A stretch of 64,000 bases of DNA from Bacillaceae bacterium (GTDB lineage: Bacteria; Bacillota; Bacilli; JACDOE01). The notes beneath the pieces were generated by a model that worked only from the letters and a program-made list of their open reading frames with translations, ran no database searches and was not told the DNA's origin. The stretch spans positions 1 to 64,000 of the forward strand of contig JACDOE010000004.1 in the NCBI GenBank assembly GCA_017656255.1, read 5' to 3'. This document shows positions 8,007 to 16,962 of this stretch, piece after piece; position 1 is the first letter of the stretch; every line of letters starts with the position of its first letter. Both the position numbers and the translations under genes were made by a program.

Positions 8007-8015
8007 TGTTATACT
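8007..8015 (+). promoter_or_regulatory. Extended -10 promoter upstream of uspA
   Basis: TGTTATACT (TG at 8007-8008, TATACT at 8010-8015). There is no convincing -35. Transcription would start near 8022, just before the GGGGAGG hairpin arm. Confidence 0.4.
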
Positions 8016-8026
8016 AATAACAATCG

Positions 8027-8061
8027 GGGGAGGATGTCATGACTGACGGCCTCCCCTTTTT
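8027..8061 (+). terminator. Terminator-like attenuator hairpin in the uspA leader
   Basis: Arms GGGGAGG (8027-8033) and CCTCCCC (8050-8056) form a perfect 7-bp stem, followed by five T (8057-8061). It lies between the extended -10 promoter and uspA, so it would stop leader transcripts; the left arm is also a consensus ribosome binding site for the ORF at 8039. Confidence 0.55.
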
Positions 8062-8068
8062 GAAGTAA
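8039..8068 (+). CDS. Possible 9-residue leader peptide
   Basis: ATG 8039 follows GGGGGAGG at 5 bases and encodes MTDGLPFLK before TAA. The ORF runs through the right arm and T tract of the attenuator hairpin, so ribosomes translating it would open the stem. No run of one regulatory codon is seen. It may be fortuitous. Confidence 0.25.
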   Translation: MTDGLPFLK

Positions 8069-8144
8069 ACCCGCTTTGCGTCAAGCCTCAGGCACAGTCG
8101 TAATACCGGGCTCCGTTAAATGTAGACATAAATGAGGTGAAAAG

Positions 8145-8582
8145 ATGAGTAACCGCCTGCTTGTTCCGGTTGACGGATCTGACCATTCCATTGAAGCTTT
8201 GCATGAAGCGCTCAGATTATCAGCCGCTTTCGATGACCCGTATTTAATCGTCCTGCATGTCCAGCATTCCCTTGAGACATTTCACACCAAACTGTTTTTT
8301 AAACAGGAAGAGATTGAACAATATTTGCGGGAATCCGGGGAAAAGGTACTGGCGAAGTTCCAGCCTGTCCTTGAAAATCAGAGCGTTCCCTTTGAAACCC
8401 GGATTGAAATCGGAAATCCGAAAGTTAAAATTATCGAAACCGCGCGCAGCGAAAATGTGGAACACATTTTTCTGGGGGCACGGGGGCTCGGGGGATTGAG
8501 CGGCCAGATTCTGGGCAGTGTCAGTCTCGGGGTTCTACATGATGCAATGTGTCCTGTCACAATAGTGAAAGAAAAAAAATGA
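8145..8582 (+). CDS. Universal stress protein, UspA family
   Basis: A 145-residue single-domain UspA protein of the ATP-binding subgroup. The nucleotide motif G-x2-G-x9-G-S/T is complete in GARGLGGLSGQILGSVS (about 114-130), and the N-terminal LLVPVDGSDHS strand-loop is typical. These cytosolic dimers accumulate under stress or starvation; the specific role is unknown. Start ATG with GAGGTGAAAAG upstream. It is one of few plus-strand genes and is monocistronic. Confidence 0.88.
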   Translation: MSNRLLVPVDGSDHSIEALHEALRLSAAFDDPYLIVLHVQHSLETFHTKLFFKQEEIEQYLRESGEKVLAKFQPVLENQSVPFETRIEIGNPKVKIIETARSENVEHIFLGARGLGGLSGQILGSVSLGVLHDAMCPVTIVKEKK

Positions 8583-8605
8583 GCGAGCCACAATGAGCTC
8601 GCTCA
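8572..8605 (-). terminator. Terminator between uspA and spoIIQ
   Basis: TGAGCGAGC (8580-8588) pairs with GCTCGCTCA (8597-8605). On the minus strand the stem is followed by eight U (A tract 8572-8579), ending spoIIQ; for the plus strand it starts at the uspA stop codon and lacks a long U run. Confidence 0.85.
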
Positions 8606-8631
8606 CTTTCTTGGTGAAAATTTGGGTGTGA

Positions 8632-9402
8632 TTATTGGGCGGACGATGTGTCCGTCTTTTGTGTGCTCAGATATTTGTCGGGAGATACCGGTTTGCCATC
8701 CTGCCGCACTTCAAAGTGCAGATGGACACCGGCCTCTTTTTCAAACAGGTTTCGGCCTGCCATTCCGATGACCTGACCTTTTTTTACTTCATCTCCGACA
8801 GAGACGGATGAATTGGCCAGACTCTGATAGAGGGTGGTCAACCCGTTGTCATGTTCAATCTCCACGACGAATCCCATGAGCGGATCTTTCTCTGCACGTA
8901 CGACTTTTCCACTGAGAGCAGCCGTCACTTCAAACGACTTGTCATCCGGGAGGGCAAAGTCAATACCCTGATGCGGCCAGTAAGAATCTTCATACTTGAC
9001 CAGCGAAGCAGCCTTGATATCATCGCTGGCGTTTTCGTTATAGAAATTCATTACCACATCAGCGTTGATATCTTCTTTGAAGGGCCACTCCATTTTTTCA
9101 CCGGATTGATTAACCGGCACTGCTTCAGGGGTCTCCGCCATCTCACCGGCAGCCTGACTGCCATTTTCCCCGGTGTTTTCATATGTGACATCAGGATTCA
9201 CTTCATCGTTGGGGATGACAAAATCACCCGGATCCTGATACCACATAATGAGGGCTAAAATAAGTGCGGCTACTCCCATATAGATCGCGGGAAAGGTCCA
9301 TTTTTTTCTGAAAAAGGCCTTCCAGCGCGACAGCTTGAGCTTATGCTGAGATGCTTTTGGCTCAGATTGTGAGTTTTTTGAATGTTTTTGTTCTTCACTC
9401 AT
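8632..9402 (-). CDS. spoIIQ: Stage II sporulation protein SpoIIQ, LytM/M23 domain
   Basis: A 256-residue forespore membrane protein: cytoplasmic basic N terminus, one transmembrane helix (about 37-53), a low-complexity linker and a LytM domain (about 135-245). It acts with mother-cell SpoIIIAH to form the channel across the two forespore membranes and helps engulfment. The metal-binding pattern of active M23 peptidases is complete here: H144-x3-D148 (HQGID) and H227-x-H229 (HLHF). Start ATG 9402 with GAGGTGATG upstream. It follows spoIID in the B. subtilis order. Confidence 0.9.
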   Translation of the reverse strand: MSEEQKHSKNSQSEPKASQHKLKLSRWKAFFRKKWTFPAIYMGVAALILALIMWYQDPGDFVIPNDEVNPDVTYENTGENGSQAAGEMAETPEAVPVNQSGEKMEWPFKEDINADVVMNFYNENASDDIKAASLVKYEDSYWPHQGIDFALPDDKSFEVTAALSGKVVRAEKDPLMGFVVEIEHDNGLTTLYQSLANSSVSVGDEVKKGQVIGMAGRNLFEKEAGVHLHFEVRQDGKPVSPDKYLSTQKTDTSSAQ

Positions 9403-9460
9403 TACACATCACCTCAGCAACCATTCTGCCCAGCTGTGACAGGTTTTAAACCGGGTGATG

Positions 9461-10516
9461 CTATTTTTTTGCCTGTAATTGGGAATTTTCAGTGTTTACT
9501 TCCCGGACCCACTGATGATAATCCTCGATTTCCACCCCCTGATAGAAGTATTTAATGATCTCATCCACAGTTTTTCCGTCGCGGGCCATGCCATGCGCCC
9601 CCCACTGGCTCATACCCACACCATGGCCGTATCCGCGGGTCGTGACCAGAACCATATCATTTTCGATTCTCAAATCAAAATGGCTGGAGGGCAGTTCCAG
9701 TTTCTCCCGTATCTCGCGCCCGGAAAAAACGCGGTCCCCCACTTTGATTCTGGCGATGCGATTTCCGGTAGTCCGGTCAAGCACCTGGCTCCATGATGAT
9801 CCGGAAGCGACCGGAACACTCAAATTCACTCCCAGTTTGTCTGTGAATTGCTTGACCGGAATCACCGTTGTTTTCTCATAGAGTGGTGAATTCTGGTCCC
9901 AGGGAACTTTTACACTGCGGAGATAGGGAATTTGCTGGCTCCAGTATTCCTCTGAATTTTCCGTGTAGCCATTACTGGTTGAAAAAAAGGTGGCGTTGAT
10001 CGGTTTTCCCTGGTAAGTGATAACTTGTCCACGTGTCTCCAGCACAGCTTCTCGAATTTTGGCCATTTTCCAGTCGTAGTCCGGGCCCCATTTATTTCGT
10101 CTTTGATGGTCATCCATATACACCTGATGTTTGACGGTGTCGGTGACGTGGGCCCCCTGCGGCGTATCCGAAAAGTCTTTTTCCGCAATTCTTCGAATGA
10201 TGTAGGTTCTCGCAGCCATCGCCTGTGCCTTCAGCGCCTCAATTTCAAATTCTGCCGGCATCTCTGCTGCGACAACGCCTTCCACGTAAGCTTCCAGGGG
10301 GATCTTCTCGACCTTATTCTCCTGTGAACGGTAAACATTGACGGTTATCTGGTTTTCAATCTGGGCAGGATCTGTAACAGCAGCCGGTTCGGATTCTTTA
10401 TCCTGATTTACCGCTGTTTCTGCGTGATTTCCGAAGAAAAACACAAGTGCGGCCGGTATGATAACCACAATCGCGATAATTAAAAGTACGCCTGTCGCAA
10501 CCAATCGTTTCAACAT
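9461..10516 (-). CDS. spoIID: Stage II sporulation protein D, lytic transglycosylase
   Basis: A 351-residue membrane-anchored glycan-strand hydrolase needed for engulfment, working with SpoIIM and SpoIIP. An N-terminal transmembrane helix (about 5-30) is followed by an extracytoplasmic SpoIID domain. The likely catalytic glutamate is E85 in VVAAEMPAEFEIEALKAQ, matching the position of E88 in B. subtilis; the conserved ARTYIIR, TSNGYTEN and GYGHGVGMSQWGAHGMA segments are present. Start ATG 10516 with GGGAGG upstream. It lies between murAA and spoIIQ as in B. subtilis. Confidence 0.95.
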   Translation of the reverse strand: MLKRLVATGVLLIIAIVVIIPAALVFFFGNHAETAVNQDKESEPAAVTDPAQIENQITVNVYRSQENKVEKIPLEAYVEGVVAAEMPAEFEIEALKAQAMAARTYIIRRIAEKDFSDTPQGAHVTDTVKHQVYMDDHQRRNKWGPDYDWKMAKIREAVLETRGQVITYQGKPINATFFSTSNGYTENSEEYWSQQIPYLRSVKVPWDQNSPLYEKTTVIPVKQFTDKLGVNLSVPVASGSSWSQVLDRTTGNRIARIKVGDRVFSGREIREKLELPSSHFDLRIENDMVLVTTRGYGHGVGMSQWGAHGMARDGKTVDEIIKYFYQGVEIEDYHQWVREVNTENSQLQAKK

Positions 10517-10611
10517 CCCTTTCCCTCCCGGTGTCAATGAAGTTGGACAAACCTTGTTGTCTCATTCTTATCCTATGAGGGGAGAAGTTGGATCAGAACC
10601 GTATGAATAAA

Positions 10612-10644
10612 GAAAAATCCTCTCCCTGTTTAAGGGAAAGGATT
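10612..10644 (-). terminator. Rho-independent terminator of murAA
   Basis: AATCCT-C-TCCCT (10616-10627) pairs with AGGGA-A-AGGATT (10633-10644), one internal mismatch, followed by a U-rich run on the minus strand. Confidence 0.8.
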
Positions 10645-10669
10645 CTTCGAATCAGTGCCTATGACGTTG

Positions 10670-11995
10670 TTATGCAAAAGAGGCCTTGATCTGCGAATCA
10701 ACTTTCTTGTCCTGATCCGCTTTGGTCTCATCTTCTTCCATCTTAACCCTTTTTACTTCTGCTCCCAACTGCTGAAGGTTTTCAGCGAAATCAACATATC
10801 CGCGATCGATATGATGAAGTCCGTAAACTTCCGTTTCTCCTTCTGCAGCAAGACCGGCGAGAACAAGGGCTGCTCCGGCTCTGAGATCTGTAGCGGTGAC
10901 CTTGGCGCCTGAAAGTGGTTTGCCGCCTTCTATCACGGCACTGCGCCCTTCAATATTAATGTCGGCTCCCATACGTTTAAACTCATCCACATGCATAAAC
11001 CGGTTTTCAAAAACAGTCTCAGTGACGATACTGGTCCCTTTGGTCGTCAAAAGCAGGGCCATGATCTGGGACTGCATATCCGTCGGGAAACCGGGATGAG
11101 GCAGGGTTTTGACATCCACCGGTTTGATTTTATCGTTTCCGGTTACCAGAATGCCGTTTTCCTTCTCTTCCAGTTCAACACCCATTTCGGTCAGTTTGGC
11201 AATGAGCGGTTTGATATGGTCAGTAATGACTCCTTCCACGAAAACGTGACCGCGTGTGATGGCTGCGGCGACCATGTACGTTCCCGCTTCAATGCGATCC
11301 GGTATGACACCGTGACAGGTTCCCTTCAGGGCATCCACGCCTTCAATGCGGATGGAACTGGTTCCGGCCCCCCGGATTTTGGCTCCCATATTATTGAGGA
11401 AATTAGCCAGATCTACAATTTCCGGTTCTTCCGCTGCGTTTTCAATCACCGTGGTGCCCCGGGCCAGTGTAGCGGCCATCATAATATTCTGGGTGGCTCC
11501 TACACTGACAACATCCAGATAGATTCGGGCGCCTTCCAGGCGATCTTTGACACTGGCTTCAATATATCCCTGCCCGAAATCGATTCGCGCCCCCATTGCT
11601 TCAAAGCCTTTCAGATGTTGATCAATCGGACGTGTGCCGATGGCACAACCCCCGGGGAGCGCGATGCGTGCTTTACCCTTACGGGCAAGCAGGGGGCCCA
11701 TCACAAGAAAAGAAGCCCTCATTTTGCGCACCAAATCATAAGGGGCTTCTGTCCCTTCCAGATTTGCAGCATCGATTTCCAGTTTTTCATCCCGGTACTT
11801 AACATCTACATGAAAGTGACGCAACAGTTCGCATATGGTAAATACATCATCCAGTGCCGGTGCATCATGAATAATCGATTTCCCTTCAGAGCTCAGTATG
11901 GAAGCAGCTATGATCGGGAGAACCGCATTCTTTGCACCATGTATTTTAACAGTTCCTTTCAGACGATTTCCACCGCGGACGATCATTTTCTCCAA
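10670..11995 (-). CDS. murAA: UDP-N-acetylglucosamine 1-carboxyvinyltransferase MurAA
   Basis: A 441-residue MurA that transfers enolpyruvate from PEP to UDP-GlcNAc, the first committed step of peptidoglycan synthesis and the target of fosfomycin. The catalytic C117 in [13 protein letters not shown] aligns with the B. subtilis residue. I set the start at TTG 11995, giving [10 protein letters not shown], which matches the MurAA N terminus and has GGGGGAA 7 bases upstream; the ATG three codons later has its GGAG too close. A second paralogue, murAB, is at 53.8 kb. The C-terminal 25 residues are charged and variable. Confidence 0.95.
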   Translation of the reverse strand: MEKMIVRGGNRLKGTVKIHGAKNAVLPIIAASILSSEGKSIIHDAPALDDVFTICELLRHFHVDVKYRDEKLEIDAANLEGTEAPYDLVRKMRASFLVMGPLLARKGKARIALPGGCAIGTRPIDQHLKGFEAMGARIDFGQGYIEASVKDRLEGARIYLDVVSVGATQNIMMAATLARGTTVIENAAEEPEIVDLANFLNNMGAKIRGAGTSSIRIEGVDALKGTCHGVIPDRIEAGTYMVAAAITRGHVFVEGVITDHIKPLIAKLTEMGVELEEKENGILVTGNDKIKPVDVKTLPHPGFPTDMQSQIMALLLTTKGTSIVTETVFENRFMHVDEFKRMGADINIEGRSAVIEGGKPLSGAKVTATDLRAGAALVLAGLAAEGETEVYGLHHIDRGYVDFAENLQQLGAEVKRVKMEEDETKADQDKKVDSQIKASFA

Positions 11996-12034
11996 GGTCG
12001 AATTCCCCCCGCGTGATTTTTCTTCCATGTATTA

Positions 12035-12796
12035 TTAATACGTCGTCGTGATAATAGGCGTTCCTACTGTGAGTCGGGTTAGGCGTTTATCAGGGTCCAC
12101 ATGAGTTGCAACCTGCAGATTCATTTTTACATCTTTCGTGTAAATGAACTGCGGTATGTGGGGAGAATAGGCAGAATAACTCTGAACAACATTATCCTCC
12201 ATTTTTTCAACCACATGAGCGTCAAAACTATGTATGACCTGATTGATCATGTTTATTCGCGCATGATGGTTAAGTTTAGCATTGTAGACGGCCTGTAAAC
12301 AAGTATTAATCTTTACCATTAATCCTTTTTCACCGAGTCTTTCAGACAGCCGGGAGGTGATTTGCCGGGCCTGTTCAAGTCGGTCGGCTGGTGCTTCCAC
12401 CCGGATAACCAGATAGGGAATCCATTGATTCCCGTGGCGGGTTCCAGTCAAGTTGAGATCGACCGAAACGCCCTGTTTGATGAATCGGACCCTGACATAG
12501 GGGTGTTCACCGGTTTTGTCCTGATCCAGACGGATGTTTTCAGTTTCCCATCCTGAGGCCCATTCTTTACCCAGATCCATCAACGCATCAATCTGCGTAA
12601 CCGGTTCCATGGGAATACCTTGATGATACTGGACCTTCTGAACGACAGCACCGGTATCTTCAACGGCACGAATCAAGCGCTGCGTCAACTCATGATGTTG
12701 CTCGATATCCGATTGTTTGGCCATGGCCAGCATACTGAACCCGGTTAAAAATATCAGCAACAGAACCCCGTGCTGGAGCCATGTTTTCTGATTCAT
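12035..12796 (-). CDS. ywmB: YwmB-family secreted protein
   Basis: A 253-residue protein with an N-terminal signal peptide or anchor (about residues 9-26, cleavage possibly after AMA) and an extracytoplasmic alpha/beta domain. I recognise it as YwmB (DUF1779, TATA-box-binding-like fold) mainly from its place between ywzB and murAA. Function unknown; in B. subtilis it is linked to sporulation and envelope genes only by position. Start ATG with GAGAGGG upstream. Confidence 0.75.
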   Translation of the reverse strand: MNQKTWLQHGVLLLIFLTGFSMLAMAKQSDIEQHHELTQRLIRAVEDTGAVVQKVQYHQGIPMEPVTQIDALMDLGKEWASGWETENIRLDQDKTGEHPYVRVRFIKQGVSVDLNLTGTRHGNQWIPYLVIRVEAPADRLEQARQITSRLSERLGEKGLMVKINTCLQAVYNAKLNHHARINMINQVIHSFDAHVVEKMEDNVVQSYSAYSPHIPQFIYTKDVKMNLQVATHVDPDKRLTRLTVGTPIITTTY

Positions 12797-12902
12797 CTCA
12801 ACCCTCTCCTCTCCCGCAAACCTTATATTACCAGTTTGAACAGGGGGAGTCGGTTTTATACCGGGTCAATGTTTTTCTGAATGGATGGAGTGAACGTTGC
12901 TG

Positions 12903-13136
12903 TTATCCGGCGAAAAATGATCTCAGCATCAGCGACCAGCCCAGATAATCCAGAAAAAAGTTGGCCACGCCGTGACCGATCACGATGGATAACAGGATCA
13001 TAAGGGTTTTAGCCTGCCATCCGTCCGGTCGATGCAGAAAAAGGTCGAATTTGAAGGTCTGAAGAGCAAACCAGCTTAAAGCTATGAATATCAATGATAA
13101 CAGGATACTGATGACAGCCTGAATACCAAATTCCAT
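12903..13136 (-). CDS. ywzB: DUF1146 membrane protein YwzB
   Basis: A 77-residue protein with two hydrophobic helices (about 5-27 and 43-63) separated by a short basic loop FLHRPDGWQAK. It matches the YwzB/DUF1146 family, found next to ywmB in Bacillales. Function unknown. In B. subtilis it follows atpC directly; here the nuo operon and another gene intervene. Confidence 0.8.
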   Translation of the reverse strand: MEFGIQAVISILLSLIFIALSWFALQTFKFDLFLHRPDGWQAKTLMILLSIVIGHGVANFFLDYLGWSLMLRSFFAG

Positions 13137-13173
13137 ACTAAATCTCCTCTGGTTACATTCTGCTATTTAATCA

Positions 13174-13180
13174 TTCGACA
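13174..13180 (-). promoter_or_regulatory. Candidate Spo0A box upstream of ywzB
   Basis: TTTTTGTCGAATGATT contains the perfect heptamer TGTCGAA, 38 bases before ywzB. The extended context resembles the site before mbl (TTTGTCGAATcATT). Chance matches of a heptamer are common, so this is only suggestive. Confidence 0.3.
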
Positions 13181-13265
13181 AAAATGGTTTGATCCCTTGT
13201 TTCATTTATTGGTAATTTATATCTTTTCTATAACCGAATACTTTTCGTGATTCTTTCGGGGGGAA

Positions 13266-13637
13266 TTAGTTCAACACATGCATTTCTTCCTTTATTTTTT
13301 CCATATCCGGATTTTTGGGATAAATGGATTCATAAAAGGGCATGTTGTGAAGCCGGGCATGAATTCGCATCTTGTTCATTTGCCAGGTATTGACCACATA
13401 AATCTGTTTGTTCATGCCATGCGTTTTACAGTAGACGGAAACTTTGACAATAAACGCCCTGTCTTCCGGCAACAATAATCGGATGGCACACAGATCCACG
13501 ATCAGGATAAATTCACGCTGTTCAAACCGGTGGACAATGGTTTGAAGTTTTTGCAGCAATTCGTGCTCTGCGTCAAGACATTTCCTGTCATACAGCCAAT
13601 AAATACCGTCACGGGTGGTAATGGGACGTGCCTGCAT
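13266..13637 (-). CDS. Hypothetical protein, possibly STAS-like
   Basis: A 123-residue soluble protein that I do not recognise. Alternating hydrophobic strands and helices (EFILIVDLCAIRLLLPEDR, then YCKTHGMNKQIYVVN) resemble the STAS/SpoIIAA-like fold, where a strand, helix and second strand surround a phospho-acceptor loop, but no clear Asp-Ser motif is present. Two histidine-bearing basic segments (RIHARLHNM) follow. Start ATG 13637 with GGGGGGATC upstream. It stands alone between the nuo terminator and ywzB. Confidence 0.6.
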   Translation of the reverse strand: MQARPITTRDGIYWLYDRKCLDAEHELLQKLQTIVHRFEQREFILIVDLCAIRLLLPEDRAFIVKVSVYCKTHGMNKQIYVVNTWQMNKMRIHARLHNMPFYESIYPKNPDMEKIKEEMHVLN

Positions 13638-13841
13638 TCATGATCCCCCCTTTAACAGAGCCGAAATATGGGACCTGCTGCCTCCTGGCCATCATTCGTT
13701 ACCATAATCCCTAAAAATCGATAAAAGCTGTCATTATCTATTATAATTTGTCAATATTCATCATGTCATGAGTCTTACGAATCATTTTTTCCTTCCATTT
13801 CCTTTTCATAATAAAAAATCTAGGACTTTTGTCCCAGATCT

Positions 13842-13890
13842 CCTAAAAACTATCCCCCCTCCGGGTTTCAGTGATACACCGGAGAGGGTA
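13842..13890 (-). terminator. Terminator of the nuo operon
   Basis: CTCCGG (13859-13864) pairs with CCGGAG (13879-13884), extendable with flanking CCC/GGG; on the minus strand the stem is followed by ATAGTTTTTAGG, a weak U run. It lies 30 bases after nuoN. Confidence 0.6.
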
Positions 13891-13917
13891 CATATGCCAG
13901 TTATAAGTGTAACGACA

Positions 13918-15435
13918 TTACGGTCTGGCGAACATATCTGTAAATTGCAAGTTTTGATTCAGGTAATTGAGGACCAGATCCGGGAACAATCCGACAGCTA
14001 CCGTACCCAGGACACCGACGGCGATGACGAACGCAGCCGGTAATGGAACAGCCAGTCTTGCTTCGGTATCCCCTGGTCGCATATACATCTGGCGAATGAT
14101 GCCAAAATAATAGATGTAGGAGATGATGCTGGTTCCCATCATGACAGCGGCCAGCCAGTAATTTTCATATAAAACCGAACTCATAAAAATGTAAAATTTC
14201 CCGAAAAAGCCGGCTGTAATCGGGATACCTGCCAGAGACAGGAGGAAGATAGTCATCGCAATCGCCGTAAAGGGAGAGCGGTGATACAAACCAGCGAAGG
14301 AGCGGATGTCTTCCGTTCCCCGATCCGTCGTGACAACCATAATCACGGCAAAGGCTCCCAGTGTCATAAACAAGTACGCCACCAGATAGAACAATGTCTG
14401 GGAGAAAAAGTTGATGCCCCAGAATGTGACCAGCGGGACCAGAATATATCCGGCCTGCGCAATACTGGAGTAGGCCATCAATCGTTTGATGTTGGTCTGT
14501 CTCAGTGCCAGCGTGTTACCAATGATCATGGATGCAGCCGCCAGAATGGCAATATATAGATTCAATTCCTGAAATAGCACATAAAAGGAACCGGCATCGG
14601 ACTGATAATTGACGATCGACCGGAACACACTCAGGAATATGCGAATGATAATGGCAAACCCGGCTGCCTTAGACAGAACGGATAAAAAGGCGGTCACCGG
14701 TGTCGGCGCTCCCTGATATACATCCGGTGCCCACATGTGATAAGGTACCACCGCTATTTTAAACGAGAGACCGACCAGCATCAGGAAGAAACCGAGATAA
14801 ATCATCAGAGAAAAACCCTGTTGATAGGCACTTGCCAGCCGTTCTGCAATATCATACAGGTTGGTTGTTCCGGTGATACCGTAGATAAAGCTCATCCCGT
14901 ACAGCGTGATGGCTGTGGCAATGGCGCCGGAGACGACATATTTAAAAGCAGACTCGTTGCTGTACAGATGTTTCTTGCGAATCCCGACCAGAATATACGA
15001 AGATACGGAAAGAACTTCCAGTCCCACAAACAGGGTGATCAAGTCGGCTGAAGATGCCATGATCATCATACCCAGTAAGGCAGTCAGGACCAGATAGAAG
15101 AACTCACCGCGATATTGAACCTCTTGATTCTGCCGGTTCAGATACTGAATCGACAGGATAAAGAGTAACGCTACACCGGTCAGGAAAATCAATTTAAAGG
15201 CGGTTCCGAACGAATCCAGCCGGAACATATCATTCATGATTTGCACCGGTTCGGCACCGGCAAACTTGATGACATAAAAACCGGCAGCGATGACTCCCAG
15301 CAGTCCCAGAATCCCCAGGAATCTGCGATCCCGATCATCGGGCATGAACAGGTCGATGAGAGAAAGAATCGTAGCCGTTCCCAGTATGATAAATTCAGGC
15401 GTCATCACTTCCCAATTCCATGCAGTAATATCCAT
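13918..15435 (-). CDS. nuoN: NADH-quinone oxidoreductase subunit N
   Basis: A 505-residue antiporter-like membrane subunit with about 14 transmembrane helices, part of the proton-pumping arm. The lysine in GLSFKIAVVPYHMWAPDVYQ and the conserved glutamate in LFVGLEVLSVSSYIL are the key charged residues of this family. It is the last gene of the operon, 6 bases after nuoM, with GGAGGGTAGG before its ATG. Confidence 0.95.
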   Translation of the reverse strand: MDITAWNWEVMTPEFIILGTATILSLIDLFMPDDRDRRFLGILGLLGVIAAGFYVIKFAGAEPVQIMNDMFRLDSFGTAFKLIFLTGVALLFILSIQYLNRQNQEVQYRGEFFYLVLTALLGMMIMASSADLITLFVGLEVLSVSSYILVGIRKKHLYSNESAFKYVVSGAIATAITLYGMSFIYGITGTTNLYDIAERLASAYQQGFSLMIYLGFFLMLVGLSFKIAVVPYHMWAPDVYQGAPTPVTAFLSVLSKAAGFAIIIRIFLSVFRSIVNYQSDAGSFYVLFQELNLYIAILAAASMIIGNTLALRQTNIKRLMAYSSIAQAGYILVPLVTFWGINFFSQTLFYLVAYLFMTLGAFAVIMVVTTDRGTEDIRSFAGLYHRSPFTAIAMTIFLLSLAGIPITAGFFGKFYIFMSSVLYENYWLAAVMMGTSIISYIYYFGIIRQMYMRPGDTEARLAVPLPAAFVIAVGVLGTVAVGLFPDLVLNYLNQNLQFTDMFARP

Positions 15436-15441
15436 ATCGAC

Positions 15442-16962
15442 CTACCCTCCTATCCTCGGAACTAGATTTTGCAATGTCCCCTGCACCACATCTCCCAGCA
15501 CAGCGGGGTAGATTCCGATCAGGATCACGAATCCCAGGAGCACTGCCATCGGAATCACTTCTACCGGCCGGGCATCTACGACATCCTGCCACTTTTCCGG
15601 AGTGGGACCGAACGTAGTGGCAAGGACGGCCCGTAACATGTAAACAGCGGTCAGGATAATCCCCAGGGTTCCGATCGCAGCCAGTACCGGTTCGGCACGA
15701 AACAGACCGAGGAAGGCCTGGAATTCACTGATAAAACCGGACATGCCTGGCAGCCCCAGCGAAGCCAGCGCAGCCGTCAACAGGACACCGCTGATAAACG
15801 GAGCGGATTTGGCCAGTCCGCCGAGCTCTGAGATGACCGTTGTTTTCGTCCGTTCATAGATGACACCGACCATAAAGATGAGCAGTGCAGCAACCAGTCC
15901 GTGGGATACCATCTGGAAAATGGCTCCCTGAAATCCGGTGGCATTCATCGATGCGATCCCCAGCAGCACAATTCCCATGTGACTGACACTGGAATAGGCC
16001 AGCACCATTTTCAGATCTTTCTGTACCAGGGCCAGTACGGCACCGTACAGGATACTGACCAAACCAAGTACGCCGATCCATTGTGCCAGTTCAACTGCCT
16101 GTTGCGGGAAGAAGCCGACTCCCAGACGAATCAGACCATAAGCCCCCATTTTGATCATGACCCCGGAAGAGATCATGATCATGGGAATGGGTGACTCCTG
16201 ATAGGACTTGAGCATCCAGGTATGAAGCGGTACAAACGGCATTTTAATGCCGAATGCAATCAGGAGTGCCAGGAACAATCCCGTCCGGAGTCCTTCTGAA
16301 ATCAGATACGGACTGTCCGGCAGGTTAAACGGAGACATCGGGTCGGACAGACGCGTCATAATCTCGGCCATATTCAAAGACCCGGTTTTGATAAAGAGTG
16401 CGACAAATGTGATCAGCAGGATTCCTGAACCAACACCATTATAGATCAAAAATTTCATGGCCGCTTTTTCCCGATCCAGGTATCCCCAGATGGCGATCAG
16501 GAAAAACATCGGGATTAGGGCCAGTTCAAAGAAAATGAAGAACATAAACAGATTGAGTGACATGAATACCCCGAGCAGTCCGATCTCCATGATCAAATAG
16601 AGAATGAAATATTCCTTCCATCTTTTCTGAATGGCAATGGAAGCGACGGCACCGAGGGTAGCGATAACGGATGCCAGGAGCACCATCGGCATGGACAACC
16701 CGTCGACACCCACCTCATAAGCGATCTTGACCACTGAGTCCTGAATCGGAATTTGAAACCAGTCTGCCCGATGGACCAGTTGCATCCCTTCCGCATTGAG
16801 ATCAAACTGAACATACATCACAAACGATAAAAGCAGTGGAATCAGGGTTGCCAGAATCCCGATCAATTTTACAGTTCCCGCCCGATACCGGGGAGTAAAG
16901 GCCAGAACCAGTATTCCCAGCAGTGGTGATAACAGGATCAAGGTTAATAATTTTTCTATCAT
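15442..16962 (-). CDS. nuoM: NADH-quinone oxidoreductase subunit M
   Basis: A 506-residue antiporter-like subunit. The essential glutamate of helix 5 is in FFELALIPMFFLIAIWG and the channel lysine in AFGIKMPFVPLHTWML, both conserved in NuoM proton half-channels. It overlaps nuoL by ATGA and is followed by nuoN. Start ATG with AGGGGGG upstream. Confidence 0.95.
   Translation of the reverse strand: MIEKLLTLILLSPLLGILVLAFTPRYRAGTVKLIGILATLIPLLLSFVMYVQFDLNAEGMQLVHRADWFQIPIQDSVVKIAYEVGVDGLSMPMVLLASVIATLGAVASIAIQKRWKEYFILYLIMEIGLLGVFMSLNLFMFFIFFELALIPMFFLIAIWGYLDREKAAMKFLIYNGVGSGILLITFVALFIKTGSLNMAEIMTRLSDPMSPFNLPDSPYLISEGLRTGLFLALLIAFGIKMPFVPLHTWMLKSYQESPIPMIMISSGVMIKMGAYGLIRLGVGFFPQQAVELAQWIGVLGLVSILYGAVLALVQKDLKMVLAYSSVSHMGIVLLGIASMNATGFQGAIFQMVSHGLVAALLIFMVGVIYERTKTTVISELGGLAKSAPFISGVLLTAALASLGLPGMSGFISEFQAFLGLFRAEPVLAAIGTLGIILTAVYMLRAVLATTFGPTPEKWQDVVDARPVEVIPMAVLLGFVILIGIYPAVLGDVVQGTLQNLVPRIGG

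Noticed and set aside
10991-12016. Plus-strand open frame of 341 codons
   Set aside because: It is the antisense of murAA, has no ribosome binding site and no recognisable motif; murAA is unmistakable.
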